DNA of 50,149 nt, taken from the NCBI GenBank assembly GCA_026954325.1, contig JAIXKK010000165.1, positions 1 to 50,149 of the forward strand, in the 5' to 3' direction. Shown one piece after another: positions 25,018 to 33,927 of the stretch. The first letter of the stretch is position 1. Each line of letters opens with the position of its first letter. A program made the translations under genes and the position numbers. The notes under the pieces are model-generated. The model saw only the letters and a program-made list of their open reading frames with translations, ran no database searches and was not told the DNA's origin. The DNA is from Bryobacterales bacterium. Lineage in GTDB: Bacteria > Acidobacteriota > Terriglobia > Bryobacterales > Bryobacteraceae.

Positions 25018-25986
25018 ATGCCCACTCCGCCCAGCGTCCGCACCGCGCGTGTCCCCGCCCTGGCCAAGATCAACCTCACGCTCAAGGTCCTCCACAAACG
25101 GCCGGATAACTACCACGAACTCCGCACCGTCTTTCAAACCATCTCGCTCGGTGATTTCATCGGCGTGGAATACCGCCCCGCAAAGACTACCTCCCTCCAC
25201 GTGGAGTGCACCCCGGAAATTCCCGGCAACATCATTCTTCGCGCCGCCGCGGCTATTCTTCAGGAGATGCGGCTGAAAGCAGACGTGCGTTTCCGGCTGC
25301 GCAAGCGAATCCCGATGGGAGGCGGTCTCGGCGGGGGATCGGCCAATGCGGCGGCGGTTCTGCTGGCATTACCCGCGCTGGGAGGTAAACGGGTCCCCAT
25401 CGACAGGCTTACTCAGATTGCGGCCGCATTGGGCAGCGACGTGCCGTTTTTCCTCTGTGGCGGAACCGCGCTCGGTCTCGGCCGGGGTGAGGAACTGTAT
25501 GCCTTTCCCGAGCCGAGGGTTTCGCACGGGCTACTGCTCACGCCGCGCATCCACGTCTCCACTCCACAGGCGTTTCTCCGCTTGGGAAGGGATTTGACGG
25601 TAACCCCGGATTCGCGTATTATTAATAGTTTCCAGTCGTTTAGCTGGGAAGTTGAGGATAATCTTCCGGCATGGTCCTGGCGGGGTTTTTGCCAGAATGA
25701 CTTCGAAGAAGTCGTTTTTGCGCAACATCCTGAAATCCGGCGGTTGAAGAAGAAGTTGATCTCGGCGGGAGCGTCCGTGGCGCTGATGACCGGCAGCGGA
25801 TCCGCCGTCTTCGGGTTCTTCCCTAGCCGTCCGGACGCGGTTGCCGCCGCGAAGGCGTTCCCCAACATCGAGTCTGTTGTCTTTCGAACTGTCAAGCGCG
25901 CCCGGTATCGTTCCCTGTGGTGGGAATGTTTGGGGGCGCACGCTCTGGAACACACATGGCCGCCTCTAAGCCGGTACGCAGAATGA
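25018..25986 (+). CDS. ispE: 4-diphosphocytidyl-2-C-methyl-D-erythritol kinase
   Basis: A GHMP kinase of the non-mevalonate isoprenoid pathway that phosphorylates CDP-methylerythritol at the 2-hydroxyl using ATP. The N-terminus has ALAKINLTLKVLHKRPDNYH with the substrate Lys and Tyr-His. The ATP loop PMGGGLGGGSANAAA lies near residues 98-112, and the C-terminal ALMTGSGSAVFGFF is motif 3. At 322 residues it is longer than the usual 285-300, owing to a tail of about 25 residues after the last motif. The start fits the conserved N-terminus. It overlaps prs by four bases. Confidence 0.93.
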   Translation: MPTPPSVRTARVPALAKINLTLKVLHKRPDNYHELRTVFQTISLGDFIGVEYRPAKTTSLHVECTPEIPGNIILRAAAAILQEMRLKADVRFRLRKRIPMGGGLGGGSANAAAVLLALPALGGKRVPIDRLTQIAAALGSDVPFFLCGGTALGLGRGEELYAFPEPRVSHGLLLTPRIHVSTPQAFLRLGRDLTVTPDSRIINSFQSFSWEVEDNLPAWSWRGFCQNDFEEVVFAQHPEIRRLKKKLISAGASVALMTGSGSAVFGFFPSRPDAVAAAKAFPNIESVVFRTVKRARYRSLWWECLGAHALEHTWPPLSRYAE

Positions 25987-26927
25987 GTTTCGACCGCCTC
26001 AGAATCTTCACCGGGAACGCCAATCCCGCGCTGGCGAGAGCTATTTGTCAGCATCTTTCCTGTTCGCTCGCCGCCTCGGAAGTCAAGACTTTTTCTGACG
26101 GCGAACTCCACGTCCAAATCAACGAAAATGTCCGCGGCGCTGATGTGTTCGTGGTGCAGTCTACCTGTACGCCGGTGGACAAGCATATCATGGAACTGCT
26201 GCTGATGATCGATGCGCTGAAGCGGGCCTCGGCGGACCGCATCACGGCAGTGTTACCCTATTATGGGTACGCGCGTCAGGACCGGAAGGACAAACCCAGG
26301 GTTCCCATTTCGGCAAAGCTGGTCGCCAGCCTGTTCGAACGGGCCGGGGCCAACCGGATTCTGGCTTTGGATCTTCACGCGGCGCCTATCCAGGGCTTTT
26401 TCGATATCCCGGTGGATCACCTCTTCGCCACGCCGGTAATGATCGAATACTGGACGAATGTCGGCCTGCCCGATCTTACCGTCGTCTCTCCGGACGCGGG
26501 GGGCGTCGAGCGGGCAAGGGCGTTCGCCAAGCGGCTTACGGCGCCGCTGGCCATCATTGATAAACGGCGGGAGGAAGCGAATGTCGCCGAGGTGATGCAC
26601 ATCATCGGCGAGGTGGAAGGCAGACACTGTTTGATCGTGGACGACATCATCGATACCGCGGGCACGCTGGTCAAGGGCGCCGAAGCGCTGCTCGGCCAGG
26701 GAGCCGCCTCGGTGTCCGCCTGCGCCACGCACGCGGTTCTTTCCGGACCCGCCGTGGCGCGCATCGAGGAGAGCCGGTTGCGCGAAGTTGTTTTCAGCAA
26801 CTCCATCCCGTTGCGGGACGAGGCGAAGAATTGCCCCCGCATCAAGGTGCTTTCCGTCGCCGCGCTGCTGGCGCGCGCGATCGAATCGATTCACGAGGAG
26901 ACAAGCGTCAGTACGCTTTTTATTTGA
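25983..26927 (+). CDS. prs: Ribose-phosphate pyrophosphokinase
   Basis: An enzyme of 314 residues that makes PRPP from ribose 5-phosphate and ATP, for nucleotide, His and Trp synthesis. Visible landmarks are FSDGELHVQINENVRG near 37-52, the flexible-loop start YARQDRKDKPR near 96-106, DLHAAPIQGFFD at 130-141 with the catalytic His, and the PRPP loop VDDIIDTAGTL at 219-229. ATG 25983 overlaps the ispE stop (ATGA) and matches the usual N-terminus. Longer frames from 25917 or 25956 would extend into ispE. Confidence 0.94.
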   Translation: MSFDRLRIFTGNANPALARAICQHLSCSLAASEVKTFSDGELHVQINENVRGADVFVVQSTCTPVDKHIMELLLMIDALKRASADRITAVLPYYGYARQDRKDKPRVPISAKLVASLFERAGANRILALDLHAAPIQGFFDIPVDHLFATPVMIEYWTNVGLPDLTVVSPDAGGVERARAFAKRLTAPLAIIDKRREEANVAEVMHIIGEVEGRHCLIVDDIIDTAGTLVKGAEALLGQGAASVSACATHAVLSGPAVARIEESRLREVVFSNSIPLRDEAKNCPRIKVLSVAALLARAIESIHEETSVSTLFI

Positions 26928-26986
26928 AGGTTTGAGAGTTTTCCCGGCGCGCTGTTCGCCGGCTTGATTGTGTAAGGAGTGAAGCT

Positions 26987-27655
26987 ATGCGTAAAGACAT
27001 CACCGTAGTGGCAGAACCGCGCGCCACGCGTGGGAAAAACGAAGCCAACCGCCTGCGCGCCAGGCTGTTGAGCCCGGCTGTCCTCTACGGCGCCGGGAAA
27101 GACCCGGTGGCCATTGCTGTCAGCCCGAAGGAACTGAACAGGATTCTCTATAGCTCGAGCGGGCATACCACCATCTTCAACCTCGACATCAAAGGAGTGG
27201 AAAATACTCCCGTGATGATCGTGGATTGGCAACTGGACCCTATCAAGGATAACCTTCTTCACGCCGACCTGATGCGAATCGATCTCGGCAAGCGCCTCAC
27301 CGTGAAGGTCGCCGTCCACCTCACGGGCGTCTCCATTGGCGTGAAGACCTTCGGCGGAACCCTCGAAGTCGTGAACCGTGAAATTGACGTCGAGTGCCTC
27401 CCGGATGACATTCCCGAGCACCTCGGTCACGACATCTCGGAACTCGTGATCGGCCAAAGCGTACGCGCCGGCGACATCGCCCTGACGGGCTCCATGAAAC
27501 TGGTCGGCCACGCCGATCAGGTCATCTGCCACGTTGTGGGCCAGAAGGCCGAGGCCGCGCCGGCCGAGGAAGCAGCGGCTACCCCGGAACCAGAGGTGAT
27601 CAAGAAGGGTAAGAAGGAAGAGGCCGAGGCCGAGCCCGCCAAGAAGAAAAAATAA
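26987..27655 (+). CDS. rplY: 50S ribosomal protein L25, CTC form
   Basis: A 222-residue long form (TL5/CTC) that binds 5S rRNA. The N-terminal L25 domain runs from VVAEPRATRGKNEANRLRA to about residue 95. The C-terminal beta domain (about 100-185, with VDVECLPDDIPEHLGHDIS) follows, and then a charged Glu/Ala/Lys tail. AAGGAGT lies eight bases before the ATG. It continues the prs-rplY-pth order typical of this phylum. Confidence 0.95.
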   Translation: MRKDITVVAEPRATRGKNEANRLRARLLSPAVLYGAGKDPVAIAVSPKELNRILYSSSGHTTIFNLDIKGVENTPVMIVDWQLDPIKDNLLHADLMRIDLGKRLTVKVAVHLTGVSIGVKTFGGTLEVVNREIDVECLPDDIPEHLGHDISELVIGQSVRAGDIALTGSMKLVGHADQVICHVVGQKAEAAPAEEAAATPEPEVIKKGKKEEAEAEPAKKKK

Positions 27656-27657
27656 CT

Positions 27658-27675
27658 GCCGGGACTCCCCCCGGC
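27658..27675 (+). terminator. Short hairpin between rplY and pth
   Basis: GCCGGG at 27658-27663 pairs with CCCGGC at 27670-27675 around a 6-base loop. No T-run follows, so it may be an attenuator or mRNA end rather than a strong terminator. Confidence 0.35.
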
Positions 27676-27685
27676 GTCCTAGAGC

Positions 27686-28291
27686 ATGGATGCGGCGGAA
27701 ACATGGCTGGTCGTGGGACTGGGCAACCCTGGCCCTGAATATGAGCATTCGCCGCACAACATGGGGTTCCTGGTGGTAGACCGGGTGGCGGAACGCAACG
27801 CCATCCGGATTTCGCGGCCGGATTCGCAGGCGATCGTCGGAGTAGGAGCCATCGCCCGCAACCCGGTACTGCTCGCCAAACCGCAAACGTACATGAATCT
27901 CAGCGGCGGCGCGGTGAAGCAGTTGAGGGCAAAGCACGAGATCGCCCTCTCGCGCCTATTGGTTGTTTATGATGATCTCGACCTGCCGTGGGCGTCTGTT
28001 CGTATCCGCCCATCCGGGTCGCCGGCCGGACACAACGGGATGAAGTCCCTGGTGTCCAGCCTGGGTTCGCGGGATTTTCCGCGGTTGCGGATCGGGATTC
28101 ACCCCGGCCATCCGTTATCCAGCGGTAAAGACTTCCTGCTCGCCCCCATGAAAAAGGGGGAGCGGGAACAACTGGATGCGCTGCTCGACTACGCCAGTCA
28201 GGCGGTGGAATCCATAATTTCCGAGGGCGTCGAGAAGGCCATGACGAGGTTCAATCGTCGCGCCCAAGGTATAAACGAAGAGGAAGCATGA
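27686..28291 (+). CDS. pth: Peptidyl-tRNA hydrolase
   Basis: An enzyme of 201 residues that frees tRNA from peptidyl-tRNAs dropped by the ribosome. Motifs: VVGLGNPGPEYEHSPHNMGF (about 9-28) with the catalytic His in SPHNMG, KPQTYMNLSGGAV near 66-78, VYDDLDLPWASVRIR near 93-107, and SPAGHNGMKSL near 111-121. The active-site Asn residues are present. It is coupled to rpsF by an ATGA overlap. Confidence 0.95.
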   Translation: MDAAETWLVVGLGNPGPEYEHSPHNMGFLVVDRVAERNAIRISRPDSQAIVGVGAIARNPVLLAKPQTYMNLSGGAVKQLRAKHEIALSRLLVVYDDLDLPWASVRIRPSGSPAGHNGMKSLVSSLGSRDFPRLRIGIHPGHPLSSGKDFLLAPMKKGEREQLDALLDYASQAVESIISEGVEKAMTRFNRRAQGINEEEA

Positions 28292-28746
28292 GAATTTACG
28301 AAGAGCTGTACATCCTGAAACCGGATACCGCCGAGGAAGACGTGGAAGCCTCGGTGGAGCAGATCCGGCAGATTGTCACCACAGCCGGCGGAACCATCGA
28401 CAAAGTCGACAAATGGGGTATCCGCAAACTCGCCTATCGCGTCGGTAAACAGGGCGAAGGCTTTTACATCCTGATCCAGTTCTCCACGGGGCCGGAAACC
28501 GTAAGAGAAATTGAACGCCGGCTGCGCGTTTCCGACAACGTACTCAAGTATCTCACCGTGCGCATCGATGAGAAGTTGAAGTGGCTCGAGAAGCGGAAGA
28601 AGATCCGCGAAAAGCGCGCCGCGCGCAAGCCTGCTCCGGCCCCCATTCAACCTGCTGCTCCGGCCGCGCCCGCCCCCGCAATGCCCGGCGAGCCCGCCGC
28701 TCCCGTCCCTGGACCGGCCCCCGAAGCCCCCGTAGCCAACTCGTAA
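28288..28746 (+). CDS. rpsF: 30S ribosomal protein S6
   Basis: A protein of 152 residues. The S6 core occupies residues about 1-98 (RIYEELYILKPDT, GGTIDKVDKWGIRKLAY, RRLRVSDNVLKYL). A tail of about 50 residues rich in Pro and Ala follows, much longer than the acidic tail in E. coli. It binds 16S rRNA as a dimer with S18, encoded next. Its start overlaps the pth stop. Confidence 0.95.
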   Translation: MRIYEELYILKPDTAEEDVEASVEQIRQIVTTAGGTIDKVDKWGIRKLAYRVGKQGEGFYILIQFSTGPETVREIERRLRVSDNVLKYLTVRIDEKLKWLEKRKKIREKRAARKPAPAPIQPAAPAAPAPAMPGEPAAPVPGPAPEAPVANS

Positions 28747-28766
28747 GGTAAAAGGAGAATCTCATC

Positions 28767-29072
28767 ATGGCGGAACAAAGAGGTGGAAGACCAGTCAGCG
28801 CTTCCCAGCGCCCCACGGGCGGAGACAAGGCATTCGCCGCCGGCGGAAAGAAGCAGTACTTCCGGCGCAAGAAGGTTTGCCGTTTCTGCGTCGAGAAAGT
28901 GGACGATATCAATTACAAGGACGTACGTATGCTCTCGGCCTTCGTGAGCGAGCGTGGCAAGATCACCCCGCGGCGTATCTCCGGCGTCTGCGCGCCCCAT
29001 CAACGCACTCTCAGCGAGGCCATCAAACAGGCCCGTAACATCGCTCTGCTGCCCTTCGCGGGCGGCTACTAG
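28767..29072 (+). CDS. rpsR: 30S ribosomal protein S18
   Basis: A protein of 101 residues. The conserved part is RRKKVCRFCVEKVDDINYKD and ITPRRISGVCAPHQRTL. CxxC plus a later Cys-x-x-His suggests the zinc-binding (C+) form of S18. The N-terminal 30 residues form a flexible Gly-rich leader. AAGGAGAA lies before the ATG. It sits between rpsF and rplI, the near-universal order. Confidence 0.95.
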   Translation: MAEQRGGRPVSASQRPTGGDKAFAAGGKKQYFRRKKVCRFCVEKVDDINYKDVRMLSAFVSERGKITPRRISGVCAPHQRTLSEAIKQARNIALLPFAGGY

Positions 29073-29087
29073 GGAGGTAACAGGATC

Positions 29088-29534
29088 ATGGAAGTCATCC
29101 TACGTGAAGACGTCGAGAAACTCGGCGCGCGCGGCCAGGTCGTCAAGGTAGCCAGCGGCTACGCCCGGAATTTCCTGCTCCCGCGCAAACTTGCCGTGCC
29201 CGCCACAGCCTCCAACAAGGCGATCGTCGAACAGGAACGCCAGGCCCATTTGCGCAAAGAGGCCAAGCTCGCCACCGAGGCCGGCGACCTCTCGAAGCTC
29301 CTCCAGGGCGTGGTTGTCAGCATCAGGCAAAAGGCCGGCGAACACGACCAGTTGTTCGGCTCCGTAACGGCCCAGGACATCGCCGACGGACTGTCGAAGC
29401 TCGGCTACACCATCGAACGCAAGAAGATTCAGCTCGAAGATCCCATCAAGCAGCTCGGCGATTACAACGTCAATCTGAAGCTCCACCGCGACGTCACCGC
29501 CGGCATTACCGTAAAAGTGGAACGGGAAGAATAG
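29088..29534 (+). CDS. rplI: 50S ribosomal protein L9
   Basis: A protein of 148 residues with the N-terminal rRNA-binding domain (VILREDVEKLGARGQVVKV, GYARNFLLPRKLAVPAT), the long connecting helix (about 42-75) and the C-terminal domain. GGGAGG lies upstream of the ATG. It ends the ribosomal run and is followed by a strong hairpin. Confidence 0.95.
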   Translation: MEVILREDVEKLGARGQVVKVASGYARNFLLPRKLAVPATASNKAIVEQERQAHLRKEAKLATEAGDLSKLLQGVVVSIRQKAGEHDQLFGSVTAQDIADGLSKLGYTIERKKIQLEDPIKQLGDYNVNLKLHRDVTAGITVKVEREE

Positions 29535-29555
29535 CGTTCCCGCGCCTTCTTCCAC

Positions 29556-29579
29556 CGGGCGGCATCCCACTGCCGCCCG
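29556..29579 (+). terminator. Hairpin after rplI
   Basis: A perfect 9-base stem, CGGGCGGCA at 29556-29564 with TGCCGCCCG at 29571-29579, and a 6-base loop. It is followed by CTTCCC rather than a true T-run. It lies 22 bases after the rplI stop and probably ends the ribosomal transcript. Confidence 0.6.
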
Positions 29580-29600
29580 CTTCCCATCACGAGGAACACT

Positions 29601-30347
29601 ATGTCTTACTTTGACATCAGCGGACAAGTTGCCGTGGTTACCGGAGCCGCAACCGGAATAGGAGAAGCGATCGCCGCGCGTTTCGCCAAGGCGGGAGCAA
29701 CCGTCGGAATTGCCGATATTGACGCGGATGGCGCGCGCGCCGTGGCCGCCGCCCTCGGAGGCCCGCATTTCGCCCTCCCCATCGACATCACCAGCAGTTC
29801 GGATGTGGAACGCGCGGTAAATCAGGTGGTGGCCGAGCACGGCCGCCTCGATATCTGGGTGAATAACGCGGGCATCGGCGGCAAGGCGGCCCCCATCAAT
29901 CAGCAGACTGACGAGGACTGGGCGCGCATCCTGGCCATCAATCTCTCCGGCGTGTTCTACTGCTGCCGCGCCGCCGTTCCCCACATGCTGGCCCGCAAGT
30001 ACGGCCGCATTGTGAACATCGCCTCCATTGCCGGCAAGGAGGGCAATCCGAACATGACCGGCTACTCGGCCACGAAGGCGGGAGTCATCGCCCTCACGAA
30101 ATCCCTCGCCAAGGAAGTCGCCAAGGACGGCATCTGCGTCAACTCCGTTTCTCCCGCCGTCGTCCGCACCAAGATCCTCGAGCAGCTCACCGGGGAGCAG
30201 ATCTCCTACATGACCGCCCGCATTCCCATGGGCCGCACCGGACAGCCGGAGGAGATCGCCGCGGTGGTCCACTTCCTCTCCAGTCCGGATTGCTCCTTTG
30301 TCACCGGCCAGTGCTACGACGCCAGCGGCGGAAGGGCCACCTACTGA
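29601..30347 (+). CDS. SDR-family oxidoreductase (FabG/2-keto-3-deoxy-sugar dehydrogenase type)
   Basis: A protein of 248 residues with TGAATGIGEAI near 15-25, NNAGIGG near 88-94, the catalytic Ser in NIASIAG near 140 and YSATKAG near 154-160. Close relatives by eye include 3-oxoacyl-ACP reductases and sugar-acid dehydrogenases. The context gives no pathway, so the substrate stays open. GAGGAACACT lies before the ATG. The downstream HEAT-repeat gene starts one base after its stop, implying coupling. Confidence 0.88.
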   Translation: MSYFDISGQVAVVTGAATGIGEAIAARFAKAGATVGIADIDADGARAVAAALGGPHFALPIDITSSSDVERAVNQVVAEHGRLDIWVNNAGIGGKAAPINQQTDEDWARILAINLSGVFYCCRAAVPHMLARKYGRIVNIASIAGKEGNPNMTGYSATKAGVIALTKSLAKEVAKDGICVNSVSPAVVRTKILEQLTGEQISYMTARIPMGRTGQPEEIAAVVHFLSSPDCSFVTGQCYDASGGRATY

Positions 30348-30348
30348 C

Positions 30349-31761
30349 GTGATCATCACCGCCGACAAGTACGACACGACGCCGGTCTATGACTTGCTGT
30401 CCGCGGCGGCAAAGGGCCACGTAGGCATTGACCAAAGGTTGCTGCGCTCCATCATGGGGCGGGGTGATGAGGCGATCGAAGACATCGCGCGCTTCGGTCT
30501 GGAAGAACGCTTTGATGACCGCATCAACCTCGACGAGGACCTGCTGGCCATCATTCAGCACGCCGCCTCTCCCAAAGCGCTCCCCTATCTCCTCGACACC
30601 TTGCGGCGGGAACCGTCCGATCCTCCCGAAGACCTGGTGCACGCCTTCCAGCGTATCGGCGAGCCCGCCATCGCCCCCCTCATCGCGCTCTACGAGAAAC
30701 TGGGACCCGAGATGGGCTCCGACATCGCCTTCGTCATTGCTGCTTTTCCGCACCGCGATCCGGCCATTCTCAAGACGCTTCGTGAACGTGTATCTTACGA
30801 CGCCTCCGACGCCGCCTTTCTCATGGGCGTGCACGGCGATCCGTCCGCTATTCCCATTCTTCAGAAGCTGAAGGAAAAGGCGCTCGTGAATCAGGACCTG
30901 GCCGAATCGCTCGGCAACGAAGCGGATGAAGCCCTCTCCTTCCTCGCCCAGGAGCGCAAGGATCCGGCTCCGGAAGCCGTCAACCTCTGGGATCTCTATC
31001 CGGAATACATCGAGCCTGTCTTTGACGTGATGTCCATCGAGGAGAAGGTTGAATTCCTCCGGTGCCCGTCGGCGGAACTCCGCGCCGATTGCGCCACCAG
31101 TTTCATCGACCGCGACGTTCCCTCCAGCGTACGGGACATCCTCGTGGAACTCGCCGGCGGTGATCCGAACGTGGGAGTTCGCTCCGTCGCCTGCACGGCC
31201 CTCGCCGGCCACGCCGACGACGACCGGATCTTCGCCATGCTGCTTGGCAAACTGGAGAACGCCAGGCTGCCTCTTCCCGAGCGCTGCGGCGCGCTGTTGG
31301 GAGCGGCCGCCGCCAAGGCTCACCCCGAGGTGAGGAAGTACATCGAAGAGTTCTATGCGAACCCGGCGACCACCGCGCGTGCGTTGGAAGCCATGTGGCG
31401 GAGCCTCGACTCTTCCTACGCCGCCTTCTTCCGCCGCCACCTGGATGACGCCGATATTGACGTCAGGCGCCAGGCAATCAAGGGAACCGGGTTCCTCGAG
31501 CTTTCCTCCGAAGCCCCCCGCCTCCTCGAACTGTTCCGCGATGACGAGTTCCGCCTCGACGCCCTGTTTTCCTATGCCATGGCCGTCCCCGTCCAGCGCC
31601 TCCAGCGCGGCGACATGCCGCAGGTTCTAAAAAAGATCGAAGACCTGGCCGGAGGCCTCTCCGACGCCGAGGGAGAAGTCGTGGAAACCGCCCTCGACAC
31701 GCGCCTCGTGCTGCACGGTCTCGAACCCGTGTTTCTCGACTACGCCAACGAAGAGGACTGA
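30349..31761 (+). CDS. HEAT-repeat protein
   Basis: A protein of 470 residues made of repeated helix pairs of about 35 residues, for example LPYLLDTLRREPSDPPEDLV, DLAESLGNEADEALSFL, VRSVACTALAGHADDDRIF and VRRQAIKGTGFLELSSEAPRLL. Such alpha-solenoids are scaffolds for protein contacts or, in phycobilin lyase-like proteins, for cofactor attachment. No catalytic residue is evident. GTG 30349 is chosen because it starts right after the SDR stop; the longer frame overlaps that gene. The partner is unknown. There is no signal peptide. Confidence 0.78.
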   Translation: MIITADKYDTTPVYDLLSAAAKGHVGIDQRLLRSIMGRGDEAIEDIARFGLEERFDDRINLDEDLLAIIQHAASPKALPYLLDTLRREPSDPPEDLVHAFQRIGEPAIAPLIALYEKLGPEMGSDIAFVIAAFPHRDPAILKTLRERVSYDASDAAFLMGVHGDPSAIPILQKLKEKALVNQDLAESLGNEADEALSFLAQERKDPAPEAVNLWDLYPEYIEPVFDVMSIEEKVEFLRCPSAELRADCATSFIDRDVPSSVRDILVELAGGDPNVGVRSVACTALAGHADDDRIFAMLLGKLENARLPLPERCGALLGAAAAKAHPEVRKYIEEFYANPATTARALEAMWRSLDSSYAAFFRRHLDDADIDVRRQAIKGTGFLELSSEAPRLLELFRDDEFRLDALFSYAMAVPVQRLQRGDMPQVLKKIEDLAGGLSDAEGEVVETALDTRLVLHGLEPVFLDYANEED

Positions 31762-31826
31762 CGACCCGGGGGATTGCCGTTCCGGCTCCGGGCTCCTTGC
31801 TGCCGGCTTCTACTCCCCAAGTGATG

Positions 31827-33860
31827 TCAGAACGTCAGCGCCTTCCGCGCGCCGCGCAGCAGATCGGCCACCGAGGGCAGCACCGCCAACTCCAGATTCG
31901 GAGCCGAAGGCACAAAGCTGTCTTTAGCCGCCACGCGCGCCACCGGCCCATCGAGTGACCCGATGCAGTTCTCCGCGATGCGGGCGGCGACCTCCGCTCC
32001 GAAACCCGCCGTGAGCGTATCCTCGTGAGCAATCAGCACGTGGCTGGTCTTGCGGACGCTCCGGTAGATGAGTTCCTCGTCCAGCGGCACGATCGAGCGC
32101 AGGTCGATGACCTCCGCCGATACGCCCTCTTTTTCCAACTGGCGCGCCATGTCCAGCGCCATGTAAACGGTGCTGCCCCACGTAACCACCGTCAAGTCTT
32201 TCCCTTCACGCCTGATGGCGCCTCGTCCAAACGGCAGGATATAGTTGGCGTCCGGCTCCGGGGTCTTGGCGTGCACCCGCCGGTAGAGGCCTTTGTGTTC
32301 CAGGAACATCACCGGGTCTTTCGAGCGCGCCGCGGCTTTCATGAGGCCCTTCGCGTCTTCCGCGCAACTCGGATACACCACATACCAGCCGGGAATGTGC
32401 GCGAAGAACGTCTCCACATTGGCCGAATGCCATGGACCGCCTTTGATATAGCCGCCCACTGCAACCCGCACCACCACCGGGCACTCCCACTCCCCCTGGC
32501 TCCGCCAGCGGACAGTCGGAATCTCGTCCCGTAGTTGCAACGCCGCGGGCCAGAGATAATCCCCGAACTGCATTTCCACAATCGGTTTGTAGCCGCCAAT
32601 CGCCATGCCCGCCGCCACGCCGGCAATGCTCGCTTCCGCCAGCGGCGAATTCGATACGCGCCCGGGAAATGCCGTGCTCAATCCGCGCGTCACCCCGAAC
32701 ACTCCGCCTTTCGGATCGGCAATATCCTCGCCCCACATCACGATCTTCGGATTGCGCTCCATCTCCTCGCGCAGACCGTGGTTGATGGCGTCGATCATCG
32801 TGACCGGCTCGCCAGCAAGGTACGTTGGCGGCTTCGCATCGCCGGCCAGTTCGGAATCGGATGAATAAATGTGCGCCATCAGACTTGATTCGTCCGGAGC
32901 CGGCGCTTGATCCGCTTCCTCCGCCGCGCGATCCACTTCCGCTTTGATCTCCGCCCGCAGCGAGGCCACTTGATCGTCCGTGAGCACGCCGTGGCGCAGC
33001 AGGTAGCTCTCCGTCTGGAGGATGGGGTCGCGGCCGGCGATCGTCTGCAATTCCGTCTCGCCGCGGTACTTGCGCTGATCGTCCGAGGAGGAGTGCGGAT
33101 CGAGGCGCACCACTTTCGCCTCCACCAGCGCCGGGCCGGACCCGCGCCTCATGGCTTCGATCACCGGAGGCAGGGTTTCATACACTTGCTCGAACCATGT
33201 TCCGTCCAACTGGAACGCCGGCATCCCGAACGCCCGCGCGATGCGGTGGACTTCCGATCCGGTTTGGCTGCTCTGCGGCACGCTGATGGCGTACCCGTTG
33301 TTTTGCACCGTGAACAATACCGGCAGTTTCTCGCGCGCCGCCCAATTCAGAGCCTCGAAGAATTCCCCCTCGCTGGTCGCTCCCTCGCCCGATGAAACAT
33401 GGACAATCTCGTCCCCTCCATCCATCTTGACCGCCCGCGCCATTCCCACCGCGTTCAGGTACTGCGTCCCCGTGACCGCCGTTTGCGCCACCAGCCTCAA
33501 TTTGCGGCTGGACCACTGCTCCGGCATGTTGCGGCCATTCGAATTCGGATCGCCCTCGCGGCTGAGCATCCCCATGAAAATATCTTTGACAGGCATCCCG
33601 AGACCCACGGCCACGCCCTTCGACCGGTAGTAGGTGAAGAACCAATCGTGCCCGGGCTTCAGCAGCATGGTCATGCCGGTCTGGATTTTCTCATGGCCGC
33701 GCGTGGAAGCGTGAAAACTGCACTTGCCATGCCGCACAAACGCCTTCATCCGCTCTTCAATGTAGAAAACGGTCAACATCTTGCGGTAAAGTTCCAGCGT
33801 CACCGGATGCGGGACAACAATCTTATCGGCCGCTTCCGGATTTCGAACGGACGTCGCCAT
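31827..33860 (-). CDS. Fused alpha-beta E1 subunit of a 2-oxoacid dehydrogenase (branched-chain type)
   Basis: A protein of 677 residues joining both E1 chains. The alpha half (about 1-320) has the thiamine-diphosphate motif in the variant form GEGATSEGEFFEALNWAA, starting at residue 158, and ending VQNNGY at 186-190. The beta half starts near residue 354, with VMWGEDIADPKGGVFG at 374-389 carrying the cofactor Glu378. It catalyses decarboxylation of branched-chain 2-oxoacids or a similar acid, and needs E2 and E3 from elsewhere. The linker is Ala/Glu/Pro-rich (about 310-350). No E2 or E3 gene is near. It follows the NnrS-like gene by 67 bases but is probably separate from it. Confidence 0.9.
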   Translation of the reverse strand: MATSVRNPEAADKIVVPHPVTLELYRKMLTVFYIEERMKAFVRHGKCSFHASTRGHEKIQTGMTMLLKPGHDWFFTYYRSKGVAVGLGMPVKDIFMGMLSREGDPNSNGRNMPEQWSSRKLRLVAQTAVTGTQYLNAVGMARAVKMDGGDEIVHVSSGEGATSEGEFFEALNWAAREKLPVLFTVQNNGYAISVPQSSQTGSEVHRIARAFGMPAFQLDGTWFEQVYETLPPVIEAMRRGSGPALVEAKVVRLDPHSSSDDQRKYRGETELQTIAGRDPILQTESYLLRHGVLTDDQVASLRAEIKAEVDRAAEEADQAPAPDESSLMAHIYSSDSELAGDAKPPTYLAGEPVTMIDAINHGLREEMERNPKIVMWGEDIADPKGGVFGVTRGLSTAFPGRVSNSPLAEASIAGVAAGMAIGGYKPIVEMQFGDYLWPAALQLRDEIPTVRWRSQGEWECPVVVRVAVGGYIKGGPWHSANVETFFAHIPGWYVVYPSCAEDAKGLMKAAARSKDPVMFLEHKGLYRRVHAKTPEPDANYILPFGRGAIRREGKDLTVVTWGSTVYMALDMARQLEKEGVSAEVIDLRSIVPLDEELIYRSVRKTSHVLIAHEDTLTAGFGAEVAARIAENCIGSLDGPVARVAAKDSFVPSAPNLELAVLPSVADLLRGARKALTF

Positions 33861-33927
33861 GAATTATTCCCCTCTGTCTCCATTGTAGAAAACACGCGGA
33901 AGCGCCGCCAATGAGCCGATTGCCGCG

